From the NCBI RefSeq assembly GCF_031755915.1, contig NC_083389.1, positions 12,641,001 through 12,705,000 on the forward strand: a stretch of DNA of 64,000 nt. The letters are read 5' to 3'. A program made the translations under genes and the position numbers. Below are positions 1 through 12,158 of the stretch, one piece after another. Numbering within the stretch: the stretch's first letter is position 1; each line of letters starts with the position of its first letter. This DNA comes from Ziziphus jujuba. Its lineage: Eukaryota; Streptophyta; Magnoliopsida; Rosales; Rhamnaceae. A model generated the notes under the pieces. That model saw nothing but the letters and a program-made list of their open reading frames with translations, had not been told where the DNA came from and did no database searches.

Positions 1-469
1 GCACGCTGTCAGAAATGCTAAAAAAGGAACATATATGATATAGCACAGGAATGTGGGAAAAAGAACAGAAAAAGCAGAGTGAAGGGAGAGGAAAGTGGGG
101 ATGAAAAGAATGTTCTGTTGGCATAAATTTTCTGTCTAATGGCCCTATGCAAGAGACTTGCATGCCTGGAAGAGTTTCCCATATTAAACATTACATTTCA
201 TCACTGGGTGATTTCCAGCTGGGGGAGATCTTTTGTCTGTTGGTTGCATAAAATTAGCATTAACCTTCATGACTTCACCAGAAGATTTATTAGTCTTATT
301 ACTAAAATATAATTGCTTACACCTTTAGCGCCAAATTTGCACTAGTCATTACTATAACCATCTCGTTTTTTCCTGTTGTTCAACGTTCTTCCATTAATAT
401 CTTTTAATCACTCGCTTGAATAGCTGCATGAACAGTTGAGCTCAGTGAAAAAGCAACAGTATAAAGCAA
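1..469. other. Left-edge non-coding DNA
   Basis: No open frame or family is recognisable up to about 470. It directly precedes the first recognisable exon of the aminotransferase pseudogene and may be its upstream intron or leader. Confidence 0.4.
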
Positions 470-1754
470 TGTACTCCAACATTTTTGGTGGAATTGTTCT
501 TGATCCAGCAATGATGGTGATTCCAATAGATGATCACATGGTCCACTGAGGGCACGACGTGTTTGATAAATAGATTGTGTTCAACAGGTAACGCCTTATA
601 TAGTGCTCTAATCTTTCAAAATTATCAATAAATATCTGGCTTTCTTCAAGCAAATTAAGACTTCATAAGATTATTCAGTCCTTCGGGTGTTGTAACTGTT
701 TGTTCAATATGATTCTGCTAGTAACCTCTATGATCTGGAAGCCCATCTGGATCGACTCCTATAATCAGCTTCAAAAGCAAAGATCTTACCTCCCTTCCCT
801 TGATCAACTCTACAAAGTATTATATGCAGTTGACAGCAGTATCAAAATGTAAGAAAGGAATGATAAGATGTTGGTTAAGTTCAGGTCCTGGAAACCTCCA
901 GCTCTCACCTGCAGAGTGCCCAACATTTGTATTCTTTGCATCAGTCGTTGATAAAGACATTTCCCTGTCCAAAACCAGTGTCGAAGTCGTTACATCCACC
1001 ATAAAAATGAAATCACCACTATTTGCGACAATAAGGAGTGTAAAATATATCCTGAATGTACTTACACGAGCACACTCTTTCTATTTGGATCGACAAGGGA
1101 GGTTATATAGCAGAAGGTCCAAGTTCAACTGTCGCATCTATAACACATGATAAAGACCCAGTCATTCCTTGTTTCGATATAATCCTCACCAGCTGCACTG
1201 CAAAAAGGCTTATTGAACTTGCACCTAAGTTGGTTAAGCAAGGGGTTCTGAAAGGCATGAGAATTGGATACCTCAATGTGGAAGAAGCCAAAGGTGCAGC
1301 TGAGATGATGCATGTTGGAAGCTCTCTGCCTTTGTTGCCAATCATCGTGTCGCACGAGAAACCCATTGGAGATTGTGACAACTGGAGATGCTCTAAATCT
1401 AATATTTAGCAATTGAATTGAGGCGTTTTTCTAAAGCTCTGGATTCTCACCTTTCTGTTTTGAAAGAAAAGAACATGATTTTGGAAGAACAGCATGGTCC
1501 TTGTCCTTTTTGTTTTGCACTTCATACTTTATATGCCAAATTTTAGAGTATATAAAGAGTATACTCTATATACTCTATATTCCAAGTTGAGTTTAACTAG
1601 AATAAATGAATAATGTTTTACTGGATTGGTATATTTGTTTTTTGGTGATAGGAAAAGTGGGAGAATTAACAATGGTACTCTTGGATTTTCTTTGGAATGA
1701 TATGGTAGCTGGTCCAGGAACACATAGAATAGCTGTTCCCCACAAAATATAAAC
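470..1754 (+). pseudogene. Class IV PLP aminotransferase pseudogene, copy 1 (D-amino-acid transaminase / ADC lyase-like)
   Basis: A decayed gene of the plastidial D-amino-acid transaminase/aminodeoxychorismate lyase family (fold type IV PLP enzymes, At5g57850-like). Exon remnants in order: about 472-573 (FGGIVLDPAMMVIP, IDDHMVH), about 718-1060 (LEAHLDRLL, SGPGNLQLSPAECPT, MKSPLFAT), about 1080-1370 (IDKGGYIAEGP, SCTAKRLIELAPKLV, EEAKGAAEMM) and the last exon at about 1652-1754 (GELTM, DMVAGPGTHRI). Disabling changes seen: TGA at 547-549 where the family has Arg, further stops in the second exon near 762 and 800, a deletion with frameshift at about 1060-1085, and Arg (AGG, 1034-1036) where the family has the Schiff-base Lys. 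Intron sequence is shared with copy 2, so this arose by DNA duplication, not retroposition. The family name comes from remembered homologues; the pseudogene call is seen directly. Confidence 0.8.
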
Positions 1755-2361
1755 ATAAGGTGTTGAAATGAAGATTCCAGAGCTGCCTTGTTGCTCAGTA
1801 TTCTTCTTGGCGCTCTTTCTGCAGCAAAAGTCAAGCAAAGGCCTTATAGGCTTCTTTTTGGCTTTCTATGTTTATGAATGTAGCCAAAAAATAAATAAAT
1901 AAATAAATAAAAATCTATGCACTTAAATTTTGAACCGTATCAATTGCTTTGAATGGAATATCAATGAACTGCTCTGCATAAACAGATTTACAATGATTCT
2001 GGTGAAGTGGTGATAGGAAAAGTGGGAGAATTAACAATGGCACTCTTGAATTTTCTTTGGAATGATATGGTGGCTGGTCCAGGAACACATAGAATAGCTG
2101 TTCCCCACAAAATATAAACATACGGTGTTGAAAGGAAGATTCCAGAGCTGCCTTGTTGCTCAGTATTCTTCTTGGTGCTCTTTCTGAAGCAGAAGTCAAG
2201 CAAAGGCCTTGTAGGCTTCTTTTTGGCTTTCTATGTTTATGAATGTAGCAAAAAATAAATAAATAAATCTATGCACTTAAATTTTGAACTGTATCAATTG
2301 CTTTAAATGGAATATCAATGAACTGCTCTGCATAAACAGATTTACAATGATGCTGGTGAAG
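1644..2361 (+). repeat. 365-bp tandem duplication containing the last aminotransferase exon
   Basis: Two direct copies, 1644-2008 and 2009-2361, share nearly the whole length. Both begin GGTGATAGGAAAAGTGGGAG and end near CTGGTGAAG. Each carries the terminal exon (GELTM to AVPHKI and stop), a (TAAA)n stretch longer in the first copy, and the downstream non-coding segment. Only a few substitutions separate them, so the duplication is younger than the duplication that made the two aminotransferase copies. Confidence 0.9.
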
Positions 2362-2562
2362 CAGAACTAATCCTAATATCATACCTAATGATCAGTCTTT
2401 TATACATAGTTTAAATCTACATAAGCTCAACCTAACAAATAAATACGGAGCAGCCACTTCCCATTTTCTCATATGGTACCACATTTTTGGGTGTCACTGG
2501 AGTTAAGAACCAGTGTCACTTCATTACAACATATGCTTAATGTGTATATACTAGTTGACAAA

Positions 2563-2601
<39 letters not shown>

Positions 2602-2984
2602 AAGAGCTGATATGGACATGTGCGAGAGTAAGAAGAGAAAGAATGAGCTGATATTTTTTTGGAGCCAAAGAAAAGAGAAGCTCAGTTCTCCATTGAGAGT
2701 TGACACACATAACATTGTTTCTGAACTTTCCCATGCATGCTTGTAATTCTTCTGCTATCAATGAATGTTTTATTCCTTATTTGCCTGTTCATGTAGATTG
2801 TCGACAATTGAACCACGTAAAATATCTGCGTTTCTTTTATCTCTTTCTCTTCTTCTTCTTCTTCTAATTTTCTTTGTGTTCTTAACTTTCAACTTATCTA
2901 CATATGGCTTTCTTCAAGCAAAACAAAGTTTCTTTTTCATGAAATCATATGTTCCTTAGATTTTATAACTGTTTGTTCAATATG
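2362..2984. other. Spacer with A33 tract between aminotransferase pseudogenes
   Basis: Mostly non-coding. It contains a homopolymer A tract at 2568-2600 and a CTT-rich stretch near 2845-2870. The last part (2890-2984) matches the intron in front of the second exon of copy 1 (CTTCAAGCAAA, AACTGTTTGTTCAATATG). Confidence 0.6.
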
Positions 2985-3890
2985 TGATCCTGGCAGTTAC
3001 CTCTATAATCCAGATCACTTCCTCGTGGCAGCGTCAAAAGCAAAGATCCTCATCTCCCTTCCTTCTGTCAACTCTACGAAGTATTGCAACAGACAGCAGT
3101 ATCACATTGTAAGAAAGAAGCACTAAGATTTTGGTTGAGTTCATGTCCTGGAAACTTCTAGCTTTCAGCTGCAGACTGCCCAACATCTGCATTGGCGACA
3201 TTTTCCAGTCCCAAAAAAAGGAGTTAAAGTCGTTACATCCACCATACCAATGAAGTCACCAATGTGTGCAACAATGAAAAATGTAAACTACCTCCTAGAA
3301 CATCCTCCTGAAAATGGTTGCTGAAGAGAAAGAAGCATTTGCTTCAATTTGGGTTGACAAGGAATGTTATGTTGCAGAAGGTCCAATATCAAATGTTGCA
3401 TTTATAACACATAATAAAGAACCCCGTTTGATATGACCCTCACTGGCTGCACAGCGACAAGGCTTCTTGAAGTAGCACCTAAAGCCGGTTGAGCAAGGGG
3501 TTCTGAAAGGCATTAGAATTACAAACCTTCCTGCGAAAGAAGCCGAAGGTGCAGCTGAAATGATGTTCCTAGCAAGCGCTCTTTCTCTGATGCCAATCAC
3601 CATGTGGGATGAGCAACCCATTGAAGATGGTAACTGTACCTTAAAACACCTGGTAAATGAATAAGGACTTTGATTGAAATTCTCTACCTTCTCTTCTTCA
3701 CGAACCAATATAATATGAGTAATGAACCAAATTTAATGAGTAATGTTGTTGCGGATTTATATTTGTTTTTGTAGAAAGGATTGGAAAATTGACAATGTCA
3801 CATGCAGATTTGATCTAGGAAGATATAGTGGCAGGTCCTGAAACATAAAGGATTCCCGTTCTTACCAAGAATGAGACATAGGCTTTCAAA
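2985..3890 (+). pseudogene. Class IV PLP aminotransferase pseudogene, copy 2
   Basis: Second decayed member of the same family, same orientation, about 2.2 kb downstream of copy 1. Recognisable pieces are the segment equivalent to copy-1 exon 2 (about 2990-3300; KSPMCATMKNVNYLL keeps the PLP-lysine context MKNVNYL), the central segment (about 3335-3640; ASIWVDKECYVAEGP, GAAEMM, PITMWDEQPIEDG) and the last exon (about 3775-3885; GKLTM, IVAGPET). Frameshifts near 3300-3345 and 3430-3490 and stops in the last exon inactivate it. It is more diverged than copy 1 in the last exon and lacks a recognisable first exon upstream. Confidence 0.75.
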
Positions 3891-5219
3891 TTAAGATGCC
3901 TGAAGGAATGGTTTTCTTCTTGGTTTCTCATAACAAAATTAATTTATCAAGTGTTAACTACTTCATCCGCTGAACTGTGGTCTATGTTGTTCACTGAAGT
4001 TCACCATGATCAACTGATTTGTTTGTTAGCCTCAGATCTTATTTGCCTTGGCAATCTAATTCATTTTGTTTCCAAGTTGTGTATGTATTATCATTTTCTT
4101 TGTTAGAATTTTCAGGAAGAAACACCTAACATTAACGAATTTTCAATCATCCTGATTAAAAGTACTAACCCCATTTTCAGTTTTCAATCTAAGGCTTCTT
4201 GATTTTACTGAGACTGAGAAGCAGAGACAATGAAGAAATGATGACAAATTTGGATACTTAATGTGATAGTGTTAGGGCAAGCAGTTAGATATAGAAAATT
4301 GAACACAATATTGCAGCCAATATTTCATGAATTCCACCAAAAATAACATTTGCAGCAAATTTGTGTGCTTTTTTTTTTTACCATATGTATGTACTTAGAA
4401 GAATGTTGAGATCTCATCTCTAAAAGTAGGCTAAATCATACCTCAGATATTCCATTTTCACCAATCAAATATGTATTTCTTATATAGCTCTCATAGATGC
4501 TGCATAACAATGGAGTTCGGTTGTTGCAGAACGACTCCCAGCTCTTTTCTGCATCTTTGAGGAAGCGAAACATTTTTCCCAAAGCCTCCCAATCCAAAAG
4601 CTGAAACCATCACTGTGTAGCAGCTCTACCATATATATCTCTTCCGCACTCAACACAGTCCCAGATGGTGATTGGCTTTGGTGTTCTTTTGCAGGATATG
4701 GTTAGGTGAGCTTGAGGAGGAGAAGCTCTTCGCAAGAATTGGAAGGTAAAATTTGATACTAAAACCAAACGAGTCTCAAGCCATTCAAAAGGCTTAAAAA
4801 TCAGCATAGTATTCTGGATGTGATATGTCTTTTGGTGAGGAAAATTCACATGGCTATGCCTGGTTTTTCCTGCCATCAGCTAATGACTTTTCTGACAAAT
4901 CCTGTCATCAAGGGGCTTTGTCTCATGCTATAATAATTAACATTTTCCAAATACAAAAGGTAGCCGCTTGAAATGCACAGTGGGTGGCTACAATATAAAA
5001 CAACTTCCAAAAAGGCACCTTAGTTGGTTGGCTTAGATATATATTACACATTTCCGAAAGAAATTAATAAAAAGAATGGAGGATCACCAAGAAAATTAAG
5101 GTTGAGAATATTACCAACATATTTATTTATGATGGCATTTGCAGGTGAACTTTGGATATCATGTTTTTACCTACAAATAGGGCATGTTATATGGTAGCTT
5201 TATAGAACTCTAAGCGAAG

Positions 5220-5291
<72 letters not shown>

Positions 5292-5361
5292 AAGTAAAGA
5301 AAAACAAATTTGAAAGAATATTTGTTTCCCTGCTTCTATGTGAAAAGGGAAAATTTTAGAC
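3891..5361. other. Intergenic DNA, no recognised gene
   Basis: No family recognised. A less AT-rich stretch at about 4520-4930 has short open frames on both strands but no motif I can assign. An (AT)n tract lies at 5232-5288. Confidence 0.5.
5232..5288. repeat. (AT)n microsatellite
   Basis: Alternating AT run with one short AAA interruption at about 5248-5251. Confidence 0.95.
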
Positions 5362-5866
5362 TTGGCAACATGTTGTGTTAAATTGTGTTGTGTCGTATTT
5401 GTGTAGTATTAAGTTAACTTAAACAAGATTTATTAAACTTTTGTATGAAAATAAATAAACTCAAATCCATTTGATAAATTATCATGTAATCCATCACTTA
5501 CTCTATTAATCCATTAATGATAAATACAAATTTGAAAATTTAAATTTCATTTATTTTTAAAATAATAAAATAATAATTTTTTTGTTTATTTTTAGATTTT
5601 TTTAAAATTAAACTAAAAAAGAACAAATTAATATATGTTTAACAATAAATTAAATAATTTTAATATTATAAAACTTATGTAATTATCAAAATATTTATTT
5701 TTAATGGATCTAATGTGTTTATCGTGTTTTATCTATTAAAACTCGTTAATTTATTGGGTCTTTTTGAATGATACTAATACAGATTCGACACGATATCGTC
5801 AACCTAAATCTGTAAATTATTATATAAGTTCGTATCGTATTATCGTGTCGTATAAGATTTTGCCAA
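5362..5866 (+). mobile_element. MITE-like interspersed repeat, copy A
   Basis: A non-coding, AT-rich repeat of about 505 bp with short terminal inverted repeats TTGGCAA (5362-5368) and TTGCCAA (5860-5866) and subterminal GTGTCGT-type motifs in inverted arrangement (TGTTGTGTCGTATTTG at the left, TATCGTGTCGTATAAG at the right). It shares colinear sequence with 25794-26340. No coding capacity. The superfamily is not clear because no unambiguous target-site duplication is visible. Confidence 0.6.
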
Positions 5867-8132
5867 ATCTAGAAAATCTCATAAGATTTTGGGCTGAAGA
5901 GTTATGGAAGGTTGGTGAGAAAATGAATAAACAACTTTGCTACATATTTGCTTGCTCAAGATAGGTAGATACATAGGTAGATACACTTTCAATTTATCAA
6001 TATCTAGGTAAGATATATGTTGTATTGATACATAGTCTGCATGTTTTGATCCTTGGCTTTTCTCAAATCAAAGTATGTTTTTGCCCTTGTTTCGATAAGC
6101 ATACCCTTTCATTGAAAGCATCAATAAGGAAACTTTGGATCAAGGATTTACATGAAAAAAAAATAAATATATATATATATATATGAAAGCAAATCTAAAA
6201 TAAATATTGAAAATGATAGGAGTAGCCAAAGACGTCAGTGATTGGGACTGCAAGAGTATCAAAAAACATATGTAAGCTACCTAGCTTTAAAACCAAGCAA
6301 TCGAAGCCCCCCTTTTTTCTTTTTTTCTTTTTTCTTTGAGAATCTCTCTTTATCATCACTATTTTTCTGACCCTAGCCCCTTCAATTGAGTTTATACAGC
6401 ATATTCCTTAGACAATTAACCTGGACATAAATAGAAAAGCGATATTTTTGCTTCATCATGCATAGATAGATATCAAGAATAAAAGCAAGCAACCAACCAA
6501 CCAACAATTAGCCAAAAAATAAAAATAAAAAATAACCAACTACTTCTTGGTTAAGTAAAATAACAAATAAAATTAAAAACAAAACAAGCCCATGTACTTT
6601 ATTAGAACTTCAGTTGCTTTCAAAAGAAGGGATTAGAAATTCTTTTTTTTTATATATATATATGTATGTATACTTTAGGCATAAAAAAAAATTTTAAAAA
6701 ACTTGTTGCCTAGGCCCCACAGAATTATATAAAATAATTTCTGGTGCCAAGGAATTAAATGTTTTAGTACATTTTAGGATCCAATTATGGAAGTTGGCTG
6801 TTTTACATAAACGCAATTTAATAGGAAAAATGTAATAATGACAATCAACTAAAAATTTCGTTCCAAAATAAAAATAACAAATAACTCAAAATATATTATA
6901 TATGTGTACACATACTGAATTCTAAAAAATATTTGATTCTAAGTTTTATATGGTTATTTTCTATTTTTAAGTTTCAAATGATACGATTTTAGTAAAGAAT
7001 TGGCTATTATTTATTTACAATTTTTTTTTAAAATTCATTAATTGATTTTGGAAAACCTGCAAGAAAGGCAAAACGAGGAAAGAAAGTGAGGAAATAAAAT
7101 AGTAATAATTGTTTTAATATTCGAAGGGTCAGAATTTAAAACACCAAAAAAAACAGGGATGGAAATTGAAAAGACGCCGAGAGACATTGACCTAAAAAAA
7201 TTCTACTTTTTTCAGCAGCACAAAAAAAAAAAAAAAAAAAAAGGGGGAAAAAGAAAAAAAGAAAAAAAGAAAGAAAAAGAAAAAATTCTACTTTTTTGGT
7301 GGAAAATTCTACCAGTACCAACTTGACAATTGGAGACATCTCATTAAGTACGGAAAAGCCACTACCGGCAACCCATGCCAGCCGGTTGAAACATATCTCT
7401 TTGTCTTCCTTTTTTTTTTTTTTTTTTAAATTGCAAATTATTATTATTATTATTATCTTTTTGAATGTGAAACCTTTTTTTGTCCCCCTTGCATGTGAAT
7501 ATTAATTTTTAAAAACTCTTTTCATAACAAAATTAATAATTTTTTAATTAAAATTTAGGAAACATAATTTATTTATTTATTTTATATATTTTTTATGAGC
7601 TTTTTATTTTCAATCTAATTTTTGTATTTACCAAATATACTTTTTCAAAAAATACTCTAACTTTTTTAATTTTATTAAAAACTTTTATTTTTGATTAAAG
7701 TTGAATGTAACTTTATTCTGACCATAGTTTTTTTTCTTCCTTTTTTTTCTTTTTTTTGAAAAGACTGGACGAAAATAATTATCTTTTTTTTTTTAAATTA
7801 AAAAACATTTCTTTTGATACAAGCTAGTAATATATATATATATATAGTACAAATAAAAATGAAGACACAATTTCTAACAAACGGAATGTTTATTTAGGTA
7901 TATAATTTATCTTTTTGTCAAACAAACTATATAATTTATTTAAGTCTATATATTATATATTAAAAACTTTTCATCCAAATAAATTATTAAAAAAAAAATA
8001 AAAAAAGCAAAAGGAAACGAAGAGAAAGTTGACCGGCTAACAAAGGTAAATAAATAGCATCCTCGGCATCACGCTAGCTTGGCATGTGAGAACGACTTGT
8101 AAATTTTGGTCGTTGCTGTGAGCTTGTAATTT
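5867..8132. other. AT-rich intergenic DNA
   Basis: No gene recognised. Contains short (AT)n tracts (6166-6184, 6651-6663, 7831-7846), A/G-rich and T-rich low-complexity stretches at 7200-7290 and 7410-7460, and (TTA)n near 7440-7455. The last 100 bp should be the promoter of the OB-fold gene. Confidence 0.5.
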
Positions 8133-8148
8133 TTAGGGTTAGGGTTTT
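8133..8148 (+). promoter_or_regulatory. Telo-box in promoter/leader of OB-fold gene
   Basis: TTAGGGTTAGGGTTTT, two overlapping AGGGTTT-type telo-box units, 28 bp before the ATG at 8176. Telo-boxes are common near the start of plant housekeeping genes; function here is inferred. Confidence 0.6.
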
Positions 8149-8175
8149 CGAAATTGTACTATTTTGAACCACCGC

Positions 8176-11091
8176 ATGGCGACGACGACGACAACGCCAG
8201 CGGCACAGTCGCAGCAGAGCAATGTGAAACCGGAGCTGAGAAAGCCGGTCTTCACGAAGGTTGACCAACTCAAGCCCGGTACCAGTGGCCACACTCTCAT
8301 CGTCAAAGTCCTCAGCTCCAATACTGTCTTGCAGAAAGGTCGCTCGGTGTCTCAGCACCTCCGTCAGACTCGAATCGCCGAGTGCCTCGTTGGGGACGAG
8401 ACAGGAACCATCATCTTCACTGCCCGCAACGATCAAGGTATTGTTATGCGCTCTTTTGTCTCGTATTCTCTGTTTCTTTTTTGGATTTTTTTTTTTTTTG
8501 CTTTTGTTTAATTATTGTTTGGTTGCCCAGAAAGCTGAGAAAGGGAAAATGAAAGTATTAAAGTGTTTTATTTGGAATTTTCTTTTTGTTTAATTAATTT
8601 TACTTTTTTTTCTTCTTTATGTTATTTTTGGAGGTTGATTCATTTATATTCCTTGATTGATTGACGAGAAAATGAAAGGTATATGATGGAAGGAAAATGA
8701 TAATCGGTTTTGAGTTACCGTGTCTTGAGTGGTTGAGGATCAGATTAGTTGCAGCTCTTTCCAATGTAGAATTTTTGTACCTTTGGATATTCACAGTTAA
8801 TATTAAATATGGGATTTTGGGAGTACAATTTAGGGATTTGTAGAATGCTAAATAAAGTAGTAGTAACTCATATTGGTTTTTGGGAAATGCTTGGTGGACA
8901 ATTGCAAGTCTTTGGCAAGATTGGAGGTCTTTTAGAGCTGAATAGAAACTGTTCTCTCTCTCTCTCTCTCTCTCTCTCAAATAACATAAAAAAAAAGTTG
9001 ATGGGGGATTATGCTGTTGGTTTGAATTGAACCCTGCTTTATATTTGACGCCTTAAAAGAAGAAATGTAGTTAAAGATTTGTGTACTTAGGTTTTGTTAC
9101 GCATTTAGTAGATCTTCTCTGATCAACTGTCATAGTTGTTTTTATTCTTGTTTTGCTAGTACTTTAGTAGTAGATACACCAATGACTTGAGCCGCACTAA
9201 TTTTTCCATTTCCATTCTGTTCATCCCATCTTCTTTTCTAGTTTAACCCCATTGTCAAAAGATGCTTTGCAGATGATTTATGGTTGATTATGGCTTTAAG
9301 TGGAAAATTTAAGAAACTTTTGTTCGTTCTGTCTGTCTCAGTCCCATAATCATGGTTAAATGAGGATGAAACCTTTGGAATATTTTCAAATTCATAATGA
9401 AAACTGAGGTGATATTTTTGTTTGTTTTGCCTCAATCATATCATGCTATTACTTAAGAGTTTGCATCTTTCTGCATTTACTTTTCATTTTCAATTTGTGA
9501 TTAAGAAGCAATCTAGTAACTTTTAAGTTGGCATTACAGTTGTTTTACATCTAAAAATTGTTGGCTTCCTTTTTTTTTCTTTTAAAATGTTTATTTTTCT
9601 GTTTTATGGATGTTTTAAATTACTACTGTGTCAATTCTTGATTTGAGCTGATTGAATGGATTGTGTTTTTCTCTTTGAACCTCGTTTTTGTCTTACAGGG
9701 AGCCTGTTGTCTTCTACTTCAGATATTTGTATGTCTTTTGAATGAGTGAAAAGACTAAACTATTATGATTGAATTTTTTGTGTTGCCTCTGCTAGGGCTA
9801 GTTACTATCATCGATTTATTGGTGTATAGCTGTGTGCTCATCCAGATTTTTGAAATCGTGTTGCCGCATAAATTCATATTTTGCTCTTAATATGTTTTTC
9901 TTAGGGAATCAGTATTACTTCATGTTATAAAGTGTTTTATCTTTAGGTTATTTCTTAGCATCTCAACCAGGGCTTCATTTGGTGAATATATGCCATTTGA
10001 CACTCTTATTCAAGAATTAATAGTGTGCGTTTTTGTGTACAAACTGTCTGCTCAAGTTCATTTTCTTTCTGAATTTCACTAAATGTTTCTCCTTGCCAAA
10101 ATAATGCTACTATCATAGTGATAACCCGACAGCTATGTTAATGTCTGGACATTAATTTTTTGTTACAAACTATTTAAATCACTTTTGCCTAAGGCTAGTC
10201 TTCTCTTGCTATTTCAAAGATTCATAGGATTTCAGTTTACTATTTATAATTTTATCCTCTGGCCCTGCTATTCACTCTAGTGACTAATTGTACTTTTTTT
10301 TTTTTTTTTTTTTGGGTGTAACCTTCACATTTTGACTGGTTTTTAAGAAAATTTTTCTTAATCTCAAAAGATCAGGGAGAAACATGAGAAAGTGTTTTGT
10401 TGAAGAAAAGTTGATGACATATGGGAGGTCCTAGTTTTGATGTCCTCATAAATATTCAGAGCTATAATCTGTCATACAATTCATGTTGAAGATGGATATT
10501 GATAATATGTACCATATGCCAGCTTTATCTAGATTCAGTATTGAAATAACATTTCATTAATCATTCTTATGAGCCCATCATATAATCTATTGTTGACCAT
10601 GCTTATGTTTTTATAGGATTTAATTGTTTCACCCTACTATTTTAAGTTTCATAGCAAAAATGATCCCTTTTTCTTTAGTTGTATTTTAACTTCTATGAGA
10701 TGTTAATGCTGCATAATTAAGTATTTAGTCATCTTTGGTGAAATTGCACCATAGTAGCAATTCCAAAATTGCACCATGATAATGTTTGTGTTTTCATGGT
10801 TCCAATTTCTTGCAATAGTTGAGTGTTATTGAGAGCTTTGCATTAGTTGCTTAGTATAACTGAATAATGTTTTCCCTTTCCTCCAATGTTGTCTCTGCAG
10901 TTGGCTTGATGAAACCTGGTACCACTGTAATTCTCCGAAATGCAAAAATTGACATGTTTAAGGGATCTATGAGGCTGGCTGTTGACAAATGGGGACGTGT
11001 TGAGGTCACCGAGCCTGCCAATTTTGAAGTGAAGGAGGATAACAATCTCTCTCTAGTTGAATATGAACTGGTGAACGTCGTGGATGAATGA
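8176..11091 (+). CDS. OB-fold nucleic-acid-binding protein (At4g28440-like)
   Basis: A 150-residue single OB-fold protein of the plant At4g28440-like group, related to the small ssDNA/RNA-binding subunit type of SOSS-B. Exons 8176-8437 and 10901-11091; the intron (8438-10900, GTATTG..CTGCAG) splits a Val codon. The N-terminal 20 residues are a low-complexity Thr/Ala/Gln lead. The OB core follows: FTKVDQLKPGTSGHTLIVKV, AECLVGDETGTIIFTARND, then GLMKPGTTVILRNAKIDMFK and GSMRLAVDKWGRVEV. Length agrees with the Arabidopsis protein (about 150 residues). The ATG at 8176 is chosen because it starts the conserved MATT lead. The target nucleic acid is not known from sequence. The intron holds a (TC)13 tract at 8953-8978 and a T-rich tract near 10293. 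Confidence 0.9.
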
Positions 11092-12158
11092 TAAGGCTAT
11101 TACCATGGCACCAAATATATTTGGGGAGTAGCTTCAACTTTAAAAAAGATGTAATGGTTGGTTATGCTCAAATTTCTTGGTTATATGATGCTGCTGCTTT
11201 GGTTATATATTTATCTTACTGGTGCAATATGCTGTTTGGGGTGCATAGATGCCTAAACTGAGAACAAGTGATCATTCCATATATATATGATCACCATCTT
11301 GAAGTAGGGTTTTTATTAGTAATTTGACATGAACAGCTTGGCTCCTTCCTTACGGTGGAAAAATGTAAACAAGTTTTAATGGTGAAAGGTCTTTTTTGGT
11401 TTTAATTCGTATAAATTTTGCATTTTGACATCCTTTTATTTCATGCATGTAAATGTAATCTTTTATCATATAAGAATAATTGCTGAAAACCAACGAAACG
11501 CGGACGAATTTTGACATTATTAGGATATAGGTTAACATCTGTACGATGGATGTTGGGATGAGAAAAGACTCCTAGGTAGAGCAGCCGAAGTGTTAACTTG
11601 TATCAATCTTTGCTGAAAACCTCACGTTTGCTTTATTAGATTAGAGGCATTATCTGAAACACAAGCAAAAATTAGATGCCACTAACTAATAATCTCCTTG
11701 CAAATTTGGGATAAAACCTGTATTTTACTTTGCAGTTCATCAATTAGATAAGATTGTAAAAAATAAAGCATTATGAAACATTGAAGTAAATGAAATTTAG
11801 CTATTGTCTGGATCACCGTACAAGGAATAGCATAGTATGCTAAAATTGTTCGACACTGATTTTGTCAGGCAGTTTATCTATCTTTTTCTTTTTCTGTTTG
11901 GCCATCAATTTATTTGTTTGTTTGGAGTCGTTAAAGGATGCATGTTTAATGCCTCCGTTAAAATGATAGAAATTGATATTCATTTTTCAAAACTGAAAGC
12001 GTTAATTTATTCCAAATTTATTTCACTTTCAGAAATTTTATTTCATAGACAAACATATGTTAGCATGTATCACACAATAAGGACCTCTCTGCATCAACTA
12101 CAGAATCAGATATCTATGGCTAAAACATTCATAAACATTTCTAACGTGTCTACAATCA
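11092..12158. other. Convergent 3' flanks between OB-fold gene and PMEI gene
   Basis: Holds the 3' UTR of the plus-strand OB-fold gene and the 3' flank of the minus-strand PMEI gene. No other gene seen; short open frames at 11837-12158 lack family features. Confidence 0.5.

Noticed and set aside
2537..2761. 74-residue minus-strand frame across the A33 tract
   Set aside because: Poly-Phe translation of a homopolymer; no family resemblance.
4610..4876. 88-residue open frame on the minus strand
   Set aside because: No recognisable family; the opposite strand is also partly open, as expected from composition. Kept only as unassigned intergenic DNA.
8600..10900. Possible extra gene in the long OB-fold intron
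   Set aside because: Only short open frames without motifs and ordinary intron composition with T-rich tracts; the flanking exons join in phase.
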